From contig VWZL01000808.1 in the NCBI GenBank assembly GCA_013396915.1, forward strand, positions 1,178,001 to 1,242,000: a DNA stretch of 64,000 bases, in the 5' to 3' direction. A program made the position numbers and the translations under genes. Below the pieces are notes generated by a model. It did not search any database and had not been told where the DNA came from. It saw only the letters and a program-made list of their open reading frames with translations. Numbering within the stretch: position 1 is the stretch's first letter; every line of letters starts with the position of its first letter. Shown in pieces: positions 35,901 to 49,980 of this stretch. Source of the stretch: Stercorarius parasiticus (Eukaryota; Chordata; Aves; Charadriiformes; Stercorariidae).

Positions 35901-38900
35901 GGGAATATGCAGGTGTTTGTCTGCAAGTACATTAAGATTCTGATGTTGTTTTATTTTCAAGTTCCCTTCTACCCTAAACAGGTTAGATTTAAAAAGCAGG
36001 CCTTAAAACAGCATGCTATTTCAACTGAACGGATTATTCTGATCACTAAGCGATCAACCGTTTAAAGTTTTACTTTTGGCATTCACCTGAAAGTAAACAC
36101 AGCAAAGCAGATAATTTTATACTGCACTATTTTTGGGGGGGTTTTTTGCAATATCTATTTCTTGAGGCCAAGAGAGATGTTGATTTGATCTTAAGCCACA
36201 AAGGCAAAAAGCAAAACTCAGCTTGTATCGTGTCGAGCAGGCGCTTCTCCCCCAAAATCCACGTTGGACCATCCCTGAGAATGGAAATTGGAGAGGAAAA
36301 TTCTCTGCTCTTTGTGATTACCAGCATTTCAGTGCAAATCCCTTCTGGTATGTGTATTATACCACAGCAATATCATTCTTCACGTTCTACCAAAACTCCC
36401 CACGACACATTCCAGAATTTAAGAGCAGACAAGCTTTGGGACCAGAATACTCACCTGACAACTGATTTCTGATAACCAGTGCAATTTATATAACAGAAAC
36501 TTCCCCTGTAGTGTTTGGGACTTCATAAACAAATATGAAAAATATAATGAATCACTTTGGAAACGATCCTAGCTCTGTGTAAGGGTCTCTTACTACAGAT
36601 GAAATAGTGTCTTTTTGTAAATGACGTCTGGTCTGATCCTATTGCATGTCCTTTCTGGTTGGCATAAAGGGTTGCTGTGTCACAGTAGCAGCAATCAGCC
36701 CGTTTTCACCACCACAGAGTGCGCAGATGGGGCTCAGATGCAGATGACCATGCCAAGAACGCAAAAGAGAATTCAGCTTTACACTCATTTAATTACGGAC
36801 CTGTGGAGTCTTTACTGGTAGTAGATTCAATGTCCAGTTAAGTGAAAGGACGTCTTCCGGCTGAAGAGGAAACCTTATCAAAACCTTTATCGGCCTAATG
36901 AATGATATTACGCACCGACAAAATTTGGACAGATGTAATCAGCATGATTTTTTTCCTCCTTGAGTCAGCTCCGTCATTAAAAATAACTCTGAAAGATTGA
37001 CTGTTTCCTAAAATAATTCTTCGAAAGACTCATCACAACAGGCAGCTCATTCACTCGCAAACACCAGCTACACGCAAAGCAAAGACGAACGGCAGCAGTT
37101 GCAGTAGCAATAGTTATAACGTCTTGGAGTAACTCCTAAGTCAGGAAATCAGGACAGACAAAGTACTCTGGAATGTTAACAGTGCTGACCCAATGTTGGT
37201 AGAAGCCAGCAAACCTGTCATATCATCTTAGATATACATTATTTTCCTCACAATCCAAAACTTCTTTAGGCAGCGCAATTTATTGCCTCGAATCCTAATT
37301 ATAACACCCAATCAGCAGACGCTTCGATGACATTTTGTAAGGTGCACCTCACAAAGTCTGAAATTAAAAAAAATTACAATCAAATTACAATTGTTTATCT
37401 GCCTCCTTTGCAAAGACTAAATTTCAGTTGGAATTATATCTTCTGCTATGCCCAATATTCTACATTTGAACCCCTTTGTACTCTGAAGTGGAAAAATGAC
37501 AAAAGACAGTCACAAGCTTCTGCAACTCATTTCTGGAAAAAGAAAAAAACTTTTTACTTTTTTAGTTTCAGTGCAACATTTTGTTCTAGATATATGTGTA
37601 TATTTTTAATACAAGCTTATGTTAGCAAAAATCAGAACTAGGGAGCTGCTTCAGAACCAAACATTTCATCCTAAAAAGAGAAAAACTTTTTCCCCCTAGA
37701 AGCAAAAATTCCCCATCAGCTCCAATTGATTTTTTTTTTTCATCAGAACTTCAAGTTTTTGATCACACAACATTTTCCTAAAGGAAAAGTAGTCCTTCAG
37801 TCTTTTAAATTGCAAACAGGCTTCCATGCCACTGGAAAACCTGTTGATGTTACTACTGAAGAAAAAAATAATCACTTTTCCCATCTAACGTAACCTCATT
37901 TGTTGGATTTCTATGCAGAGCATTCTGGAATTTAGTAGAATAATTTCCACGTAAACGCCAACATTGGAATGAGTAGGGCCTCGAAATGATACCTTCACAT
38001 ACTGAGGATGTACCCATTTTAAAGATAGTGCAGCCTGGTCCCAATAGCATCAGCCATTATACTTGTATTAACCCACTACAGCATTCCTTTCCATCTGTAA
38101 TTCAACGCATCAGGTAATGAGCTCTGGCAATTTGCAAAATGTTTTTTAAAACTTTGCTCTAAATCACATCAGAGACTACAGACAAAACTGAGTAACGTGG
38201 TTATTATTTTACAAAGCATTTCCATAAAATTATGAGACCGACAACCATTTCACAGCTTTGGTAAAAACAAAAAATAAAAAATGATGCAGCCACAGAATAA
38301 AACCCAAGACCATTAAATTCCGCTGCATTTTATAATGGTTTTTCAGAGAGATTAACAAGATCTACACCATCTAAAGCTACTTAAACACAACTATCACTGC
38401 ATAAATAGTCAACATCAGTGTTTCACACCGCTGACAATAATTTCTATCACAAAAGAGATAGGATACAATCTGCCAGTATTTGCCGTTCAAAGGATTTGGC
38501 ACCTCACTATGTTTAAAATGATCCTGAAAAAAACCCCAACAAACTAAAACTGTTTGTTTTTTTTTTTTACAAAGCCGAGACGAGTTCTGAGTTTACGAAG
38601 TATTTTCAAAGCAAACCATCATACAGTACTTCTTTCCACAATGCCATCTGGAAAAATCTCTTCCATACAGAAAAGACATCCCTGTGCTGCCCGTGTCAAT
38701 TGTTCAGAGCACATAAACTCCCCGCCACCAGATTTCAAGCAGACACTTGTTTCCATGACGGGAAGGCACCAGCAGGTCACAAGACGGAGACTCCTGGGGT
38801 TTGTTGGCTCCGTGCACAGTCCCAGGGAATCCTGGTGGATGCTGAGCAGCAGCAGAGCCCCACAAGTGCGGGAAAGGGCTTCTTAAGATACTTCTGCCTG

Positions 38901-41900
38901 TGAAAATGGCCACGCGCCCCATCTTCTACAGGCCTTCACCTTCACTTTGCGTGGCTGCAGCCCTCAGAAAAGCTCCTCAGAACCCAAACCCCTATTGCAC
39001 TCAGTTGCATGCAAGTAAAGCAAAAGCCGGTGAGGCCTTAGAAGAGTTTAAAAGTGGATAAAACCCAAGAGATGACTGCACCCTCAGCCCAGCCTCTGAG
39101 CCCATGCCAGCAATGATGCCTCCAAGCAACTCAAAACCCTCCTGGCTCCCTGAATTCTCCTTTTCCCCATCACTCCTCCTTGGTTTTCTCTAGAATATAC
39201 AACCCTACAGCCTTCTAGGCAACAGCCCTTCGTCCAGTGTGTCCACAGACACATCACCTACAGGAACACAAACAACCTAAACAGAGGTTATACAGAATTT
39301 CTGTTCACAATTATTTTTCCCTCACAGCATTCAGGATTTTTGGAATTGCTGAAGTTGCTTTTTGTAGCCTAGTTTATCTCTGATCAACCTTTCTCCCTGT
39401 TACAGGGAATTTGTCCAACAGCGTAGTCAGAGTATCACCGCAGGGTAAATCTGAGCTGTCACTCTTATTGCTAGTTTTAGATCTCGGTGAGACGCAACCA
39501 ATGGGACGCTCACTCACAGCACACACCAGAAATTTTACATTAATTTATGCTGGGGAACCAGTTTTTAAGAATCCTATAATGTTTCGAAAACTCCCTTTGT
39601 GCCAAGATCCTTCACAGGGAATTAAAGTTCCTTTCTGTATATGCAAGAGCCCTGGTTTTTATTTGTACAGTAATTGTGCCTGAATTGTAATGCTTTGTAA
39701 GCCTTGCTGAGAAGTGCTTGTTCACCTGTATTGAAACTATTTCCTCCCCCCCTTTTTGGAAACCACATTCTCGCTCATCTGCAGCAATGAAGACACCCAT
39801 TTGAATTCCTCTCTCCCCCCAGCCTCCACAATGCAGCTTTACAACATCCCACCTCGCATTTCTGCAGTTCTGTAAGAAGGGGACAGTCTCTGCAATAACC
39901 ATGTGCAAGCTCAAACTTCGGATTTTCTGTGACCTTCAACAAGTTCCTAAAAGCCGTAAGTGCTAAGGGTTTCTCAGAGAAGTAAATACCAATAGAAAAT
40001 TAACCTTCAGTTAAAATACTCCTTGTTCCAATACTTTTGTTTGCAATCTATGCTAAAGACCTGGCCACCATACCCAACAGCAAAATTACAGCGTGCAAAA
40101 GGCTTGAGGTACCTGAAATTTTTGGATGGTACTCACCACTACTTCAGACAGACCCAAGTTTAGAAAAAACACGGAAAAGTGGAAAAAGAGCGTCCTATTG
40201 TGGAGTTAACCTCCTCGCAACCAATCTTTTCTGCTCAGCTCACTCTGGTACCTAATGCTTGGGGTAATTGTCGCAGGTCAGTGCTGTCCCTGCCAGACCG
40301 GAGCGCGGAGAATTTCCATGGCAAGATCCATACAGAACACGATGAACCTTCAGCAGCTCCTTCCTCCTCTCCCCTCTGTTCTCATCAGGTGAGATACAGA
40401 GATGATAAGAGTTATCCATCCTTGCCTTACAGAGGCGATGATGAGTTCTCTCTTTCAGTTCAATGTTTTCCTCTACAACTTCCCACTACTGAGCAAAGTT
40501 TTCCAATTCTGAAGGAGCTCCCCCTCCTCCTCTTCCTCCTCTCCCACCAAGAAAAGGGAAGAAAAACTTGGTAGATCCTGCAGCCAGAGGCACCCTTTTG
40601 AAACATCTTATTTTACAGAAATATGTTATTTCCAACCAACCCATTCGTATTGTTCATTAGTATACAACTAGCTTTTTTATTGCAAAATAACACTTAGCAA
40701 GAAATAGTTCTTTTGCAGATTTCATTCTTTTGCTATTTTTCGCCCAGCTCAAATGTATACACACAATAAATAAGCTATAATTTTGGTTCTAAAACAGCTG
40801 TCATCTCTCATGAAAACTTGCTGCTCACAAGCAATGTTTGTTGCACATTCAATTCCATAAAGATATAATACCCATAATTACGCTATTGTTATTAAGGCAA
40901 TCATAACAGATACCATATGGACTTTAAAGTGGCTTGGAGTACAATTTTTTAATAAACGCAACGTCGCTAACACATTTTGCAAGAAAAATCCATGCCACAA
41001 ACTGCACACTATTGGTAACATATATAGCTTACTCTGTTTGGGGTTTTTTTACGCTGTATGTACCGAGAATAACAATGCAACTCATAGCTTCTATTGATAT
41101 CTCACTTTCAAAGGCTCTCCAGACTCGCTGCACACCATGTTTTTAATACAACAGTGACTGCGTGCCAGAATTCAATGCTCCTGCAAATATGCCAACTTGT
41201 AGCTACTTTCAAAATGAGCTACTCGCTAGGAATTAGTGCCAGGATAAATCAATGGCACATTCAGCGAGATGTTCTAGCTCTACAAAATGAATTATACGCT
41301 ATATACAGTCCTTTTGTACATGTCTGTCTTTTTTGCATCTTTATCAACAAAAGCTGAAAAGGCTAGAAATGAAGATCCAGAAGGCTGTCAATTATCCAGC
41401 CAAGGATTAGCAGAACAGGAAGCAAGGTTTTTTTTCTACCTGCACGTTAAATACTGGATTCATGTATCAGAATAAATTCCGCACTGTCTAAACTATTCCA
41501 CCCTGCCTCAAAAAGCACCGCTTTCTTTCGATCATTACTGCCGTAATACACACAGGGTGGCTGGATGCTCATAGCTGCACAAGCAGGCTAATAGCTGAGG
41601 GTGTCGCTGGCAAAAACCAAAGTAACTTAAATTGCGAAAGCTAAAGAGTGGCAGATAATCAGAGGGGAGAAAAATTGAACTTCTGAATGCTCAAACACAA
41701 CCCTGCTACTTGTTAGCTGCAGCTGGTACAGATATGAGATAGAACCACAAATGAGGAGGCAGATCACACATTGTGGTTCTGCACATGGGACAGTTAGGTG
41801 GGAAAACGGGGGGCTTGGGAAGCAGGAAGAAGGAGGTCAGGAGCCTGGTTGGAGGACAGATCGTGGAAATCAGGCTTATGTATGGAGGCAAATATCAGGA

Positions 41901-44900
41901 GCCACCCAAAGACCTTGGTCAGTGATGTCCGAGATGGGTAACAGCGAGTGGTGGCACAGCATGGATCAACCCGATGTTCAATCCCACCTCCCGTGGCCAG
42001 CGTCCTCCTTGCTGGGAAGGGGAGCAGAGACCCAGGGACGGTGATGCTGGGAGGGTACGATGTGACTGGGAGATCATCAAACAGGGTAAGCCTCTCATCT
42101 CGCTGGTGCTTAAATAAACCGCAATATCCAGACCCACCGTGAACTGTAGGTTTTTTCCTTTCTTTTTTTTTTTTTTGGTGTTTTTCATTCATGACGTGGA
42201 GTTAGTTTCATTTTTTGTAAAGAAAGACGCTGCCAAGTTGCACGCTTTCCCAATGCACAGCGCTCCTATTGCAAAATGTGTTAAGCCTGAGGGCTGTCCA
42301 CTCCTACAGGCAATAACCATGAGCAAACAGCAGGTAAATTTTAGTAGTAATTGAAGCTGATGGAGTTGCGGTTGTGATAGAGGAGAGGATAGCCTTCTCC
42401 GCAGAGCTAAACATTAATTTGTGCAAGAAATTTCCATGGCCCAATTGTGTCTCATTTATAAAACCCTCTTATTCACCATCCTTTCAGTCCCTTCAGACAT
42501 TCAATCAATTTTCCATTCACATCTCAAAAGTGCGACTGCCTTACGAGTTGTGTGCATTTGTACCACGTGTTAATCATCTCCTCCTACAGAACCAGATTCC
42601 TTTATCTACCACAACCTCAGAGGCACATGTCTAATTTCACCTGACTTCACTATTCAGAGATAGTATACCGTATTTATTTTAGTATGGATTATGCACAGCA
42701 CCTCAGGTGCTTACACTATGGGCATTTTATAAGTGTAAACTTGATTGATTGGCCACAAGACTGTTTTGGATAGCTGTAAAATGGATTTGGCCCCCAGCCA
42801 CGGTTTGCTCGGCACAGATATACTGTAGGACAGAGATAACTTAACATTTTGAGAATTCATAATGAATATGCTAAGAAGTATTACAAACCCGTATTTGTAC
42901 GGTTGATACTACACACGCATTTCTTAACATTTCTCAATAGCAATGCATACTACAACATATAAGGGAATTCTGGTTGGATATTTATCAGCAAAGAAGCCTT
43001 ATGAAAATGTGTTTTCAATAACTGGTGTGAAGTCAGCCCACTCTCTGCTGATTAGATACAGTCGCAGTTCAGAAACAGCCCTATTCAGCAGAGTAGGAAG
43101 CAATCACTCGCTGTTTGGAGGCTTGAATTGAGAGCTTCATGCTTTATGCTGATTGACAAAACGCAAAAAGATCAAGAAGGCTGCATTAATTGCCTTCTTC
43201 AACTCGAACGGCAAAAAGAAGCCCAAAATTTAACACAACATCTTCACCTGGATTGTCTTTACGTGGCTTTTACAAGTGCTGTTTCAAAAAGTCCACTTTG
43301 TACGATTAACTCACTATAGTAATGCTGTTTTAGCAAAGCGCAAAAGCAGCAATATCGTTAAGAAGCCATGGTTTTTCTATGAACTGTACAAGCTTAATAC
43401 CAAGATTGTTTCTTATACGCAGAATAGTCTCTTCATACCATTTTATGCTCCCCTTTCAGGTTGACTTTTCAGTCTTAGTAGTTATAAAGGCGCCTTCGTG
43501 TAAGCTGAGGCACCCCTTCCTCAAATCTGGTCTTTAAGAGTCTTAGTCTTGAGAGAAGGACTGGGGAATCTTCAAAGCGGTTAAGTCATCAGCGTAACCA
43601 TTCCACATAGGAGACTAAAGCAAGATGAAACACTCTGGTTTTCCTAAAGCCGTAACTTTCTAGGGCTCTGCAGTTTCCCAATACTGAACTGATAATGAAA
43701 AAGAACGCAGCAATTAAAGCCAACCATACGATGGATCATCCATTATTCTGTATCTGCACTACTTTCAAATAATATTCAAACAATAAACTTCAGTTTAAAA
43801 GTGTAATTCTCTTTTTCTAATGTATTTGCACACTAACCTCTGTAGTATGTGGCAACATTACAGCTATCTTGATTTGAATTTTGTATTTTTAAAAAGCTAC
43901 ACGGTTGCACTAATATTAGTTTTTTCAAACAAGAAATCAGGCTAATCCTGATTTATTTTAAAATTCTCTTACAAAAGGGGGTATATTGTGCAAAATATGT
44001 GTGGTCTGGGTTCTTAAAAACATTCGAGAAGGAATTTCTTTTTAATCCTTATGCCTTGAATAATTCTTTTGCTATCAACTCACACATATAACTTCATTGC
44101 TAGTATAAAGCACAATCGGACAACGTAGACAATACTAATAAGGTACCCATGACATTTATAAAAGAAAACTATATTAAATCATTTAACTTACGCATATTTT
44201 TAGAATGCTCTGTGATACTAGAGTTTTAACTTCATATCCACAATAAACTAAAGACTGAAGTGATACCAACATGATGAGCACAGTTTTTCTTCCTCTGGCA
44301 TTTAATGAATCGGCATATTTTATTTCAAGAACGGTGTTATATCTAAGCACACAGCTGAACTCTAACATATTCACAGTGCAGCCAGGAAGGCAATGAGACA
44401 GGGGATTATTTTCCCTTGACCTTCTCGAGCCTAAAGAAGAAACACACATTTTGCCAGCAGAAGATCCGGGCGGCCTACCTCGATTACCACAAAAAGTTGA
44501 GAAACACCAACCCCAACCTTTAAACAGGAGAATACTTCCTTTTAACAAACATGCCATGAGCAGATAGAAAATATTTTGTGATGCATTAAAAGAGCATATA
44601 AATGAAATTTGGTAACATGAGGAATATTTACTTCAGAGGAGGACTAGCTACGTACTTTGCAGACAGTCTTACTTCTCTTCACAGCAGAAGCACGGGTCCA
44701 ACCACAAACAGCATGAAACTCTCTCATGGGCCTCTGAACTTTTGACATAATTTGACAAACCTCAACCAAGGACAAAGTGGCATTTGTCCAAGCCCTATAC
44801 AGGCACCTCTTCCTAAGTTTTGAGTCAAGTCAGGCTGGAATCGTGAATCTTATCTGCAAGAAAATATGTCGGATTTTTTCCCCATAGTAAAACCTGGAAT

Positions 44901-47559
44901 CATTTCCAGGCAGTGTCTCCAAAAAGCTCTGCTGAACCCCACCGAAGAAGCGCTGCTAAGGAAAAGCCACCTTTTTTCCTCCTCGTGACAGTCCTGACAT
45001 TAGCTTACAAATATCATTGCAGACTGATTCACTAAAGCACCACAGTGTATGTTCACCTTGAAGAACACATATAGTCACGCCTGACGTCAATGAAACGAGG
45101 TCCATGCTTAATGGCTTGCTGGATCAGGTCCTAACCCACAGTTGGTTACCCATAAGCAGCACTTAAATCTGCTGCTGATCATCTGTGTGTGAACACGGCC
45201 CTAGAAGATGGCACGGAAAACAGGAAAAAAAGGTACAGAGACAAGATGGACCGTTATGACAGTTCACTGAATCATCAAAAGAGCGGCTTACCAACTACAG
45301 ACAACGGTTCCATAAAAACAGGGTTTGGGGAACAATAAAATCATTTTGTCGAGGATCATGCTGTCAACTGGCACCTAAATACAAACTAACACGATCCAGC
45401 TACCACCGTTCAGGCTACCATTAAAGTTAAATTTCACTCCGTGGACTGCGAAGCTTTTAGGACTGTCTTCTTTTCAACTTCTTTAAGTTGATTTTTAAGG
45501 TAATCCGTTTCATCACTAAGGTCAGAAAGCATAATTTTTCACTCCTCAACAGAGGACATCCTTTAGTGGCACGGCAACGTCGGTTCTCCAACAATTAAAC
45601 AGGCATCATTTATACAGTCTTTAGTATCAGTGCGCGGGACAATGAAATGCTTCCGGAAAATTGCAGGATTTTGCATTTTCTATCTCAAGGGAAAGCCAAC
45701 GAGACACGGGCCATCGTAGTTTTACGTCATTTACAAAATGAAACATGGCAGTTGACAAAGGGAAGAATATCTTCTGGGTAGGATGCTTGCTAAGTAGGTC
45801 CCAGCTCTCAAAGCATCAAAAACAATCACCTTTTCCTCCTGTCATTCAGAGTATCATACTAAGAGATACACTACTGAATTTAAAAAAAACCCACACCAAG
45901 ACCGGAATCTTTTGGCTTGTGCACAACGTAAGAGTCCATCAAGGGCAGCACAAGAAGGTTCACTTTCTTACTTGTGAAACTAAAATTAAGAAAACATTTT
46001 TTTAAAAATTAAAATGGGACATACCCCTGCACTGCTTTCCCCAATTAAGTCATCTTCAGTAGCTTGGCAACTACCAGGTTTCAAATGGTTAAGTAATGCC
46101 GTCTTAAAAGGTGTATGCATATTAATGAAGTGTTACAATATTTACATACATTTTAAAAACTGTATAAAAGTCTAATGTTTATTAAACTAGGATTAGGGTG
46201 GGTTTTTTCTCTTCCCATTTTTATCACTTTGGTGTTCTCAGGTGACCTTAAATCCAGCAGCAGGAGTATGTTTGAGAACCGAGTGGGCACTGGTGGCATA
46301 CTGGTGCACCATCCTCGGGGCAGGACACATCCATGAGACAACTGATGCATGAACGCCGAAGAAGTGTGCTTGCCACCAAAAAATCACCCGATGACATTTT
46401 TGAGTTCTTCACTGGAAATCACGAGAGACGAGCGTGGGGAGGGAAGGCTTGGAGCTCTTGGAAGAGAAACAACGTGAGATCAGCAGTGCAGCAGCAGCAG
46501 GTGACGGAGCAGCAGAGCTCATCACATTGAGGAGCACCAAGAACTGTGGGAGACATGTTTGCGGTGGCCTGTACAGCCACATATATGCTACGGCTGGTTC
46601 CACCACCCGCTGCCGTGACACTCTCATCTGCAACTCTGAAGGGCTGACGATAGCCGCAGCATCCACGGGAGCTGGATTTTTTTCCGAACAAAGCTTTGCC
46701 CTATTCATTCACTCAAGACACGTATTAATAGTCTAAACGGAAACACATCCCACCACGGCATATGGCTGCTGAATAAAGATTGAAACTGAAGATGATGCAG
46801 CTCTGTACACACTTCTCATCACAGTTGTACTCGCACGGCAAAGTTGTGTGCTGGGGAAAAAACAGGAGGGTTTGAGAGTAAAGACCCATGCTGTTCTGTC
46901 CAAAGGGTATTTAGGGGGAAAGAGGGAAACCATAATCTTAAACCTGCCATGTTTTCTTCCCCAGCCAAGCTACTCTCTTGCCTCTGCCAGACACCTCTCC
47001 TCTTTATGCTCACAGCAAGAATCTTATAGGCCTCAAAATGGTCTTCCTCCTTTTGAAAATGAATCTTCTGTAGATCTTAAAACACACGCTCCAGTCGACC
47101 TAGGGCAGTTAATGAAGTTAAATCCCACGGCCTGGAGGGAAGCAGCTGCCCTGGAGCGGAGGAACAGACTGCACTCTCTCTTCCCTCACTCCATGGCTCA
47201 CCTTAGCTCTTACGTGTGTTTTGGCCCAATACCATCACCTTTGGTACTAGTAAGTCCAGGCCGGCTGCTCTGGCTTGGCCTGCGGTTGCAATTCAGATTT
47301 CGTTTTTAAACTTGGGCTAAAACCTGTCATCTTTGCAAGGAGCACAGCAGCAAACGCATTGAAGTGTTTATAGTCTTCCAATAACTTTCCCGCTATTTGC
47401 CCTAAAGGACATGCCTGCTCCAAAACTGTCACCATTAAATTAGGCAAGAGGGAGAGTTGAAGACTGCAGAAGCATCTCAGAACAAAGAAACACACGATAT
47501 GTCCCAAGGTGCTCTCGTGGGGGCAGGGAGATAGTGTGCAGACAATAACTAGGGTGTAG
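32921..47559 (-). other. MACROD2: Intron interior
   Basis: About 14.6 kb of AT-rich sequence with no supported exon or transposable element. Small features include the plus-strand splice-pair candidate at 35053-35080, and G-run/T-run junctions at about 33513, 36135 and 41040, with the complementary A-run/C-run form at about 38527 and 45883. Open frames of 100-153 codons (for example 39612-39914 minus, 40179-40574 plus, 46848-47309 plus) are unrecognised and look like chance openings. Confidence 0.5.
35053..35080 (+). other. Possible cryptic 28-nt exon on the plus strand
   Basis: A pyrimidine-rich stretch ending ttttcctattgcag meets 28 bases that end ATATGAG, followed by gtaaga, a consensus donor. 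It is antisense to the inferred host gene. The length is not a multiple of three and the peptide in open frames is not recognisable, so if used it would more likely belong to a non-coding antisense transcript. One such pair could arise by chance in 64 kb. Confidence 0.2.
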
Positions 47560-47720
47560 GTCCGCTCCCAGTGCCGGCAGGCAGGCGCTCAGCCCCGGCT
47601 TCCTCCGGGGAAGCAAATACACCCGCCTGGTCCTTCAGGCAGCCCCCGTAAGGCAAATCCCTGCCTGCCTTGGCTGCAATAAACTCACGCTGCTCGGCAG
47701 CACCAACACGGCAGTTTAGC
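47560..47720. other. GC-rich patch with small stem
   Basis: Contains ggcaggcaggcgctc and a CCCCGG/CCGGGG stem (47593-47598 with 47605-47610) around a six-base loop. This is the left edge of a broader GC- and CpG-richer district that runs to about 52.0 kb. No coding sequence is recognised. Confidence 0.4.
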
Positions 47721-48832
47721 CTAAATTAGGAGCCAGTTTAGGATTTCAGTTCAGCTTTATTAGCAAAGTCAACAGGCTGAGAAGGACTCGCACAAAGCCA
47801 CTGTCTCCGAGCCATCGCCCTTGGAGGCTGGAGGTAATCTTATCGACAAAATTGTTCCACGAGCCGAGCAAACTGTGGTTCAGGTAAGCACTGTTTACTG
47901 CTGCTGTTTTCTCCTCCTGGATCATCCGAGAGAGAGACATCTACCCCCTGTGATAAGCACTTTAATGGCAGCATCTGAATGCTGTAGCCATCGTGGTAGG
48001 CCAAGGAAACCCACTCCCAAAAAGCCATCATCGAAGACAAGATATGAAAATATATATATGGAAGGTTGCTAGCTGATAATAAAACACAAATATATTTACA
48101 AAAGGATTTTCCAAAGCAAGTAATGGAATACAAGTGCGAGCAAAATAGATCACCCGGAGGGAAAAAAAAAAAAAAAGGGAGGGTGGGAAGAGAGGGCATC
48201 AGGCACGGAGTGGCAGGGACGACACAGAAGGATGTTAAGGATTTTAAAAACAACTGGTGGGACAAACAGTAACCCAGCTAATCCTTGGTACTGGCACCCT
48301 GCCTATTTAGAGAGAGCAGCAGCTGGTGAATCTGACGTAAGTCTCTGCATCCAAAGCAGGAACTTACTGTAATGAAACCACAACCCACATTGGAAAAAAG
48401 ACTGTAAACTCGACCAAAAAAATCAGGATCTCGATACGTTATGTGCTGCATTAAATTATTTCCATCCAAATAAAACCACATAATATCACAATTAAGCTGA
48501 TTCCAAAAAAAAATCCCCCAAAATCAAAACCATCACTTGGACTGAACCTAGTATTTAAAAAGAAAAAAGGAGGGGAGGATGCAGAAATTATGAAACTCGC
48601 ATCTTCTTTGGTTCGAAAAGTACAAATCTGAGACCTTAAGTGGCATAAAAGCACAGTTCCAGAAGCCCGAGGCGCTCGGCAGAACTACGTGGACTGGAAA
48701 AAATACGCACATTAGCGAAGCACCTAATTCAGGATCCAGTTACTCTTCCACCCCCATTAGAGCGCTGCGGGAATGTCAGTCCCTTTATCTTGGGCACCGT
48801 GAGAAAAGCACCTTCCGATGAAAACATCCATA

Positions 48833-48887
48833 CCTCTCTTTCCCCCTCCCTCCCTCCCTCCCTCTCCGAGGAGAAGGAGGAGGAGGG
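48833..48887. repeat. (CCCT)n pyrimidine block abutting a GGA-rich purine block
   Basis: Thirty-five consecutive pyrimidines (48833-48867, mostly CCCT units) are followed at once by twenty consecutive purines (48868-48887, GGA units). The two halves are roughly complementary, so the region could fold into a hairpin, and the pyrimidine half could adopt triplex DNA. Confidence 0.8.
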
Positions 48888-48966
48888 CTAGATTCACACC
48901 CAGCTCTCAGCATCAATAGATACTAACCCTCTGCATCTCCCTGACCAACTGGTTGCCAGGATTTAT

Positions 48967-48982
48967 TTTCTTTCTTTCTTTC
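48967..48982. repeat. (TTTC)4 short tandem repeat
   Basis: About four TTTC units in intron sequence, followed by a cagag that makes a weak plus-strand acceptor shape. Nothing else supports an exon there. Confidence 0.75.
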
Positions 48983-49689
48983 AGAGAATGTAAAGGGGGA
49001 AAAAAAAGGCTTTGAGTCACACAGTACCTTTTAATCTTTCTCTTCGCTTATATTAATTATCACAGGAAGAAATGACCATCTGCATAACGGCAGCAGCGGT
49101 CACACGACACCCTTGAATCCCATTTCAGGAATTCCAGTTGCGGCACCTGGCAAGGGTAATGGAAGGTGCGCATTTCACAGACAAAATCCTTTAAGGGTTT
49201 TTGGGTGAAGGGACAGGCTGAGAGGCACACCAAAGGGCGAAGAGGGTTATATTTCATTTAGGGAAGACAGAAGAAGTCATCAGGTCATTACATCGTTTCA
49301 TTTGCTCCATAAGCAATTGTGTGAATAAACATCAGAGTTCTGGTCGTATTATCTCTCATTGACCTTCAATGTCAGAGATGCTCAGTTTAGAAAGAAAATG
49401 TTTTCTTTTGTTTGTCTTTAACAGCCAGCCTTGTAAAAATAGCTCTGGAGTTGACAGTCAAGCTCTGTTCTTTTTTGTGCATGCATCACCATAGAAATTG
49501 GTGGTGGAAAACTTAATAGAAATTGTCACCGGAGTCAGCAGATAGAGGCTTTCAATAATCTTTGGCAGAGCCACCAAATAAGAAAGCGGACGTTTTCCAG
49601 AGCAGAACTCCCCTGGAAACAACTAGACGGTGCCTCCAGGGCTGCCTTGAAGCACAGGAGCAGAGAGGGGCTGTGCAAGATTGTAGGGG

Positions 49690-49980
49690 GGGCACAGGAC
49701 TAAAATGACTCACTTTTTTCCCCCCCCGACTAGCAGATCTTTAATGCAACGCCTGTATCTCGTCCCCCTCACCCCCACCCCCACCCGCTGTGCGGAGTTT
49801 GGTGACACTGTGAATAGCTGCGATTTGCTGTCTCCCTGCCAGGGGCTCCCTGCCTTCTCCTGCGCCAGCGTTAAGCGCTGGATACGTGGCTCCGAAAACG
49901 CAAGAGGAGCGATGAAAAATTGTATCTATTCCGATCAACCTCTCCGGCTTCTTAACCCTTTGCTAATTCCCTCCCGTATC
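49690..49980. other. GC- and CpG-enriched segment with G-quadruplex motif
   Basis: From about 49749 to 49980 I count roughly 14 CpGs, high for this window. It includes the C-run cluster at 49764-49786 (listed separately) and a perfect CCAGCG/CGCTGG stem (49865-49870 with 49876-49881). A 126-codon plus-strand frame spans it but is unrecognised. It could be a regulatory element; no TATA or initiator is evident. Confidence 0.4.
49764..49786 (-). promoter_or_regulatory. Canonical G-quadruplex motif on the minus strand
   Basis: The plus strand has C-runs of 5, 5, 5 and 3 separated by tca, a and a. On the minus strand this gives four G-runs of at least three with loops of 1, 1 and 3 bases, a very stable quadruplex pattern. 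The minus strand is the sense strand of the inferred host gene, so the structure could form in the nascent RNA as well as in DNA. Confidence 0.7.

Larger units (their letters stand above)
47721..49689 (-). other. MACROD2: Intron interior with simple repeats
   Basis: No exon or transposable element is supported. It holds an A-run near 48160-48176, the CCCT/GGA pyrimidine-purine tract (48833-48887) and a short TTTC repeat (48967-48982). The minus-strand frame at 47840-48265 (141 codons) is unrecognised. Confidence 0.5.

Noticed and set aside
46848..47309. 153-codon plus-strand open frame, checked for retroviral or cellular similarity
   Set aside because: No motif of gag, pol, env or any known protein was seen, and no long terminal repeats flank it.
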